In this document: one piece after another, positions 4,997 through 6,388 of the stretch
Numbering within the stretch: the stretch's first letter is position 1
Layout: every line of letters begins with the position of its first letter
NCBI GenBank assembly: GCA_030453055.1
Contig: JAKDLC010000123.1
Coordinates: forward strand, 1 to 6,388
Source of the DNA: Nitrosospira sp.
Lineage (GTDB): Bacteria > Pseudomonadota > Gammaproteobacteria > Burkholderiales > Nitrosomonadaceae
DNA length: 6,388 bases
Reading direction: 5' to 3'
Translations under genes and position numbers: made by a program
Notes under the pieces: generated by a model
Seen by the model: the letters and a program-made list of their open reading frames with translations, nothing else
What the model was told of the DNA's origin: nothing
The model's database searches: none

Positions 4997-6265
4997 AATT
5001 GCATCCCCTTGCAGCGCAATACGCACGAACGCATCGATCTCGGTTTTCAATTCGGCTCGATCGGCCAATCCTTCCATCAGGTGCGTCGGGAGATCGTCAT
5101 TGGACGCCCCGACAATCAGTCCCATGATCATGCCTCTATGCACATTGTCCCCACCGGCATTGGCATTAGCCAGAAGAGACTCCGCGACATCGAGGTTATG
5201 TTTCATGATGAGATACAGAAGTAGCGGAAGGCCATGTTCCGGGTAGCAGGCGGTTGCGAGGAGATGACGGATCACTTCGGGCTCGGCATGCTGCCGGGCT
5301 AATCGGATTACCGCATAGGGAGCGTCATCGAGTTTCACGTGAAGTTGCCACATCTCATCTTTCGGGATATTGTCGGGACCGCCATGCTCTCGATAAGCGG
5401 CGAAGAGTTCCTCACCGGTTATCCGAGGTATGCGTATGAGCTTGGCATATAAGGAAATCGCCTCGACCGGATCGGCGCCTCTCACCAGTGAATTCAGGAG
5501 GGGAACCAGTATGCCCAGCGAACTGGCTACATTTTCCGACCTGTGAGTGAGGCACTGATGCTCGATGGCGAACCCAAGCCCTTGATAAGCGCTCTCGACC
5601 AGCATGGCGAGGATCAGGGGGCGTATGACGCCGCCATGTGAGCCAATGGACCATGCGTTGCGTTGCAGTTCCGCGCACGCATGGGGCGGCAGGCCCCGGG
5701 AATAATTCTCGAACCAGCGCCGAAGATAGATTTCCGTATAAGGATCCCGGTTTTTACCGGGCGTGGTGAGATGCGCCACAAACCCGTCAAGAAAGTCTTG
5801 CGGATCATAGCGGCCAACGCGTATCACCGAACGCAGCAGCACCCGAACCAGATGGGCGGCAAGCGTGTTCTCTCCAGCGGCCAACCCATGGTGGTAATGG
5901 AAGCGATCCTCCAATCCGGGAACCCGGTTGCCATGCTCGCTCTCTCGTTCCAAACGCTGGAAGGCCGGACTGCTATAGGGGGTGTCATAGAAGCGGGCGT
6001 GCCCATGAAGAATGTCATAATTACGGCCAAGGCGATTAGCAGTCTCGACATCCGGATGGTAGGTCATTCCCACCATGAAGCTTTCAGGATGGGGATGGGG
6101 CGGTGCTTCGTATCCACCAATTCGGCCATTAAAGCACTGCCGAATATTTTTCAGACTATAAAACCAGTGGGCGGGCATCGCCAGTGCATCACCTATAAAC
6201 AGCCCCCACAGCGCGTTTCGCATGCGCCTTGCCTGTGCTTCGGCTGTACTTGCATGACGGTTCAT
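4994..6265 (-). CDS. ADP-ribosylglycohydrolase (DraG/ARH) family protein, atypical metal site
   Basis: This 423-residue, all-helical-looking protein has the DraG family layout. GLFIGDALAMP (21-31) is the N-terminal GxxxGDAxG-type motif, GENTLAAHLVRVLL (131-144) sits where classical enzymes carry the [ST]DDT metal motif, and AGGDNVHRGMIMGLIVGA (370-387) corresponds to the C-terminal GGDTDT motif. Classical members remove ADP-ribose from proteins using two metal ions held by these acidic residues. Here DDT becomes ENT and GGDTDT becomes GGDNVH, so most ligands are lost. I recall a related subfamily with GG[DE]NxHRG in this place, so this may be a distinct conserved group rather than decay. The reading frame is intact. 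The start at 6265 has an AAGG ribosome site nine bases upstream, and Met15 is an alternative that keeps the whole domain. The nrtS-like gene follows on the same strand after 146 bases. Substrate and activity are unknown. Confidence 0.8.
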   Translation of the reverse strand: MNRHASTAEAQARRMRNALWGLFIGDALAMPAHWFYSLKNIRQCFNGRIGGYEAPPHPHPESFMVGMTYHPDVETANRLGRNYDILHGHARFYDTPYSSPAFQRLERESEHGNRVPGLEDRFHYHHGLAAGENTLAAHLVRVLLRSVIRVGRYDPQDFLDGFVAHLTTPGKNRDPYTEIYLRRWFENYSRGLPPHACAELQRNAWSIGSHGGVIRPLILAMLVESAYQGLGFAIEHQCLTHRSENVASSLGILVPLLNSLVRGADPVEAISLYAKLIRIPRITGEELFAAYREHGGPDNIPKDEMWQLHVKLDDAPYAVIRLARQHAEPEVIRHLLATACYPEHGLPLLLYLIMKHNLDVAESLLANANAGGDNVHRGMIMGLIVGASNDDLPTHLMEGLADRAELKTEIDAFVRIALQGDAI

Positions 6266-6276
6266 AATTCAGATCC

Positions 6277-6312
6277 TTAAGGTCGCCCTGGTCGCTCCAG
6301 TCGCTCTATCAT
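6277..6312 (-). other. Eleven-codon upstream frame over a 9-bp triple repeat
   Basis: Three imperfect copies of a 9-base unit (GGTCGCCCT, GGTCGCTCC, AGTCGCTCT on the plus strand, 6281-6307) lie in the leader of the DraG-like gene. On the minus strand they encode most of a small frame, MIERLERPGRP, from an ATG at 6312 to a TAA ending at 6277, eleven bases before the DraG-like start codon. No ribosome site precedes it, so translation is doubtful. Confidence 0.3.
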
Positions 6313-6318
6313 GGTTTC

Positions 6319-6347
6319 ATAATAGACGATGCTTGCCCGGATGTTTC
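6319..6347 (-). promoter_or_regulatory. Weak promoter candidate of the DraG-like gene
   Basis: TATTAT (6319-6324, minus strand) matches the -10 consensus at five of six positions. Seventeen bases upstream GAAACA (6342-6347) matches the -35 consensus at only three. Beyond it, 6348-6388 shows no recognisable feature. Confidence 0.35.
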
Positions 6348-6388
6348 ATAAATTCGCGTGATGATTGCGCAGGATTTTGTTTTGTAGG

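Noticed and set aside
5663..6280. 205-codon plus-strand open frame opposite the DraG-like gene
   Set aside because: It lies entirely over a convincing DraG-family gene and its translation has no family-like features.

Overview
The window looks like an accessory (genomic-island) stretch of a proteobacterial chromosome or plasmid. Base composition is moderately GC-rich inside genes and AT-rich between them. The gene families present (HipBA, Fic, HigBA, ArdA, NrtS, a DraG-like protein) are common in beta-, gamma- and alphaproteobacteria. Nothing in the sequence fixes the genus, so I do not name one.

Left part (1-1860): a decayed C-terminal end of an ArdA-type antirestriction gene lies on the plus strand (about 50-282), with a stop codon and a one-base frameshift. 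It converges on an intact two-gene hipB-hipA toxin-antitoxin operon on the minus strand (1845 down to 237). The two genes overlap by 11 bases, the antitoxin comes first, and an inverted repeat just upstream is a likely autoregulatory operator.

Middle part (2068-4534): a 523-residue Fic-domain protein on the minus strand combines an N-terminal winged-helix (AbiEi-like) region, a self-inhibitory helix motif and a canonical Fic active site. Divergently transcribed from it is a short reading frame made of the first residues of a HigB-like toxin joined to the C-terminal half of a HigA-like antitoxin, i.e. an internal deletion of a higBA locus. Four bases after it begins an intact 166-residue, very acidic protein that I do not recognise. 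It is made of two tandem copies of a roughly 75-residue unit and is the least explained gene here.

Right part (4620-6388): two minus-strand genes, a 423-residue ADP-ribosylglycohydrolase (DraG) family protein of a subfamily whose usual metal-binding residues are largely replaced, and downstream a small two-helix NrtS-like membrane protein (75 aa) with its own good promoter and ribosome-binding site. A tandem repeat carrying the palindrome AAGTACTT twice sits at the junction between them.

Taken together, about 4.5 kb holds one intact toxin-antitoxin operon, one Fic module, one collapsed toxin-antitoxin locus and one dead antirestriction gene. That is the pattern of a stability/defence cargo region that has been gaining and losing modules. 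No tRNA, rRNA, CRISPR array, intact insertion sequence or integrase is visible.
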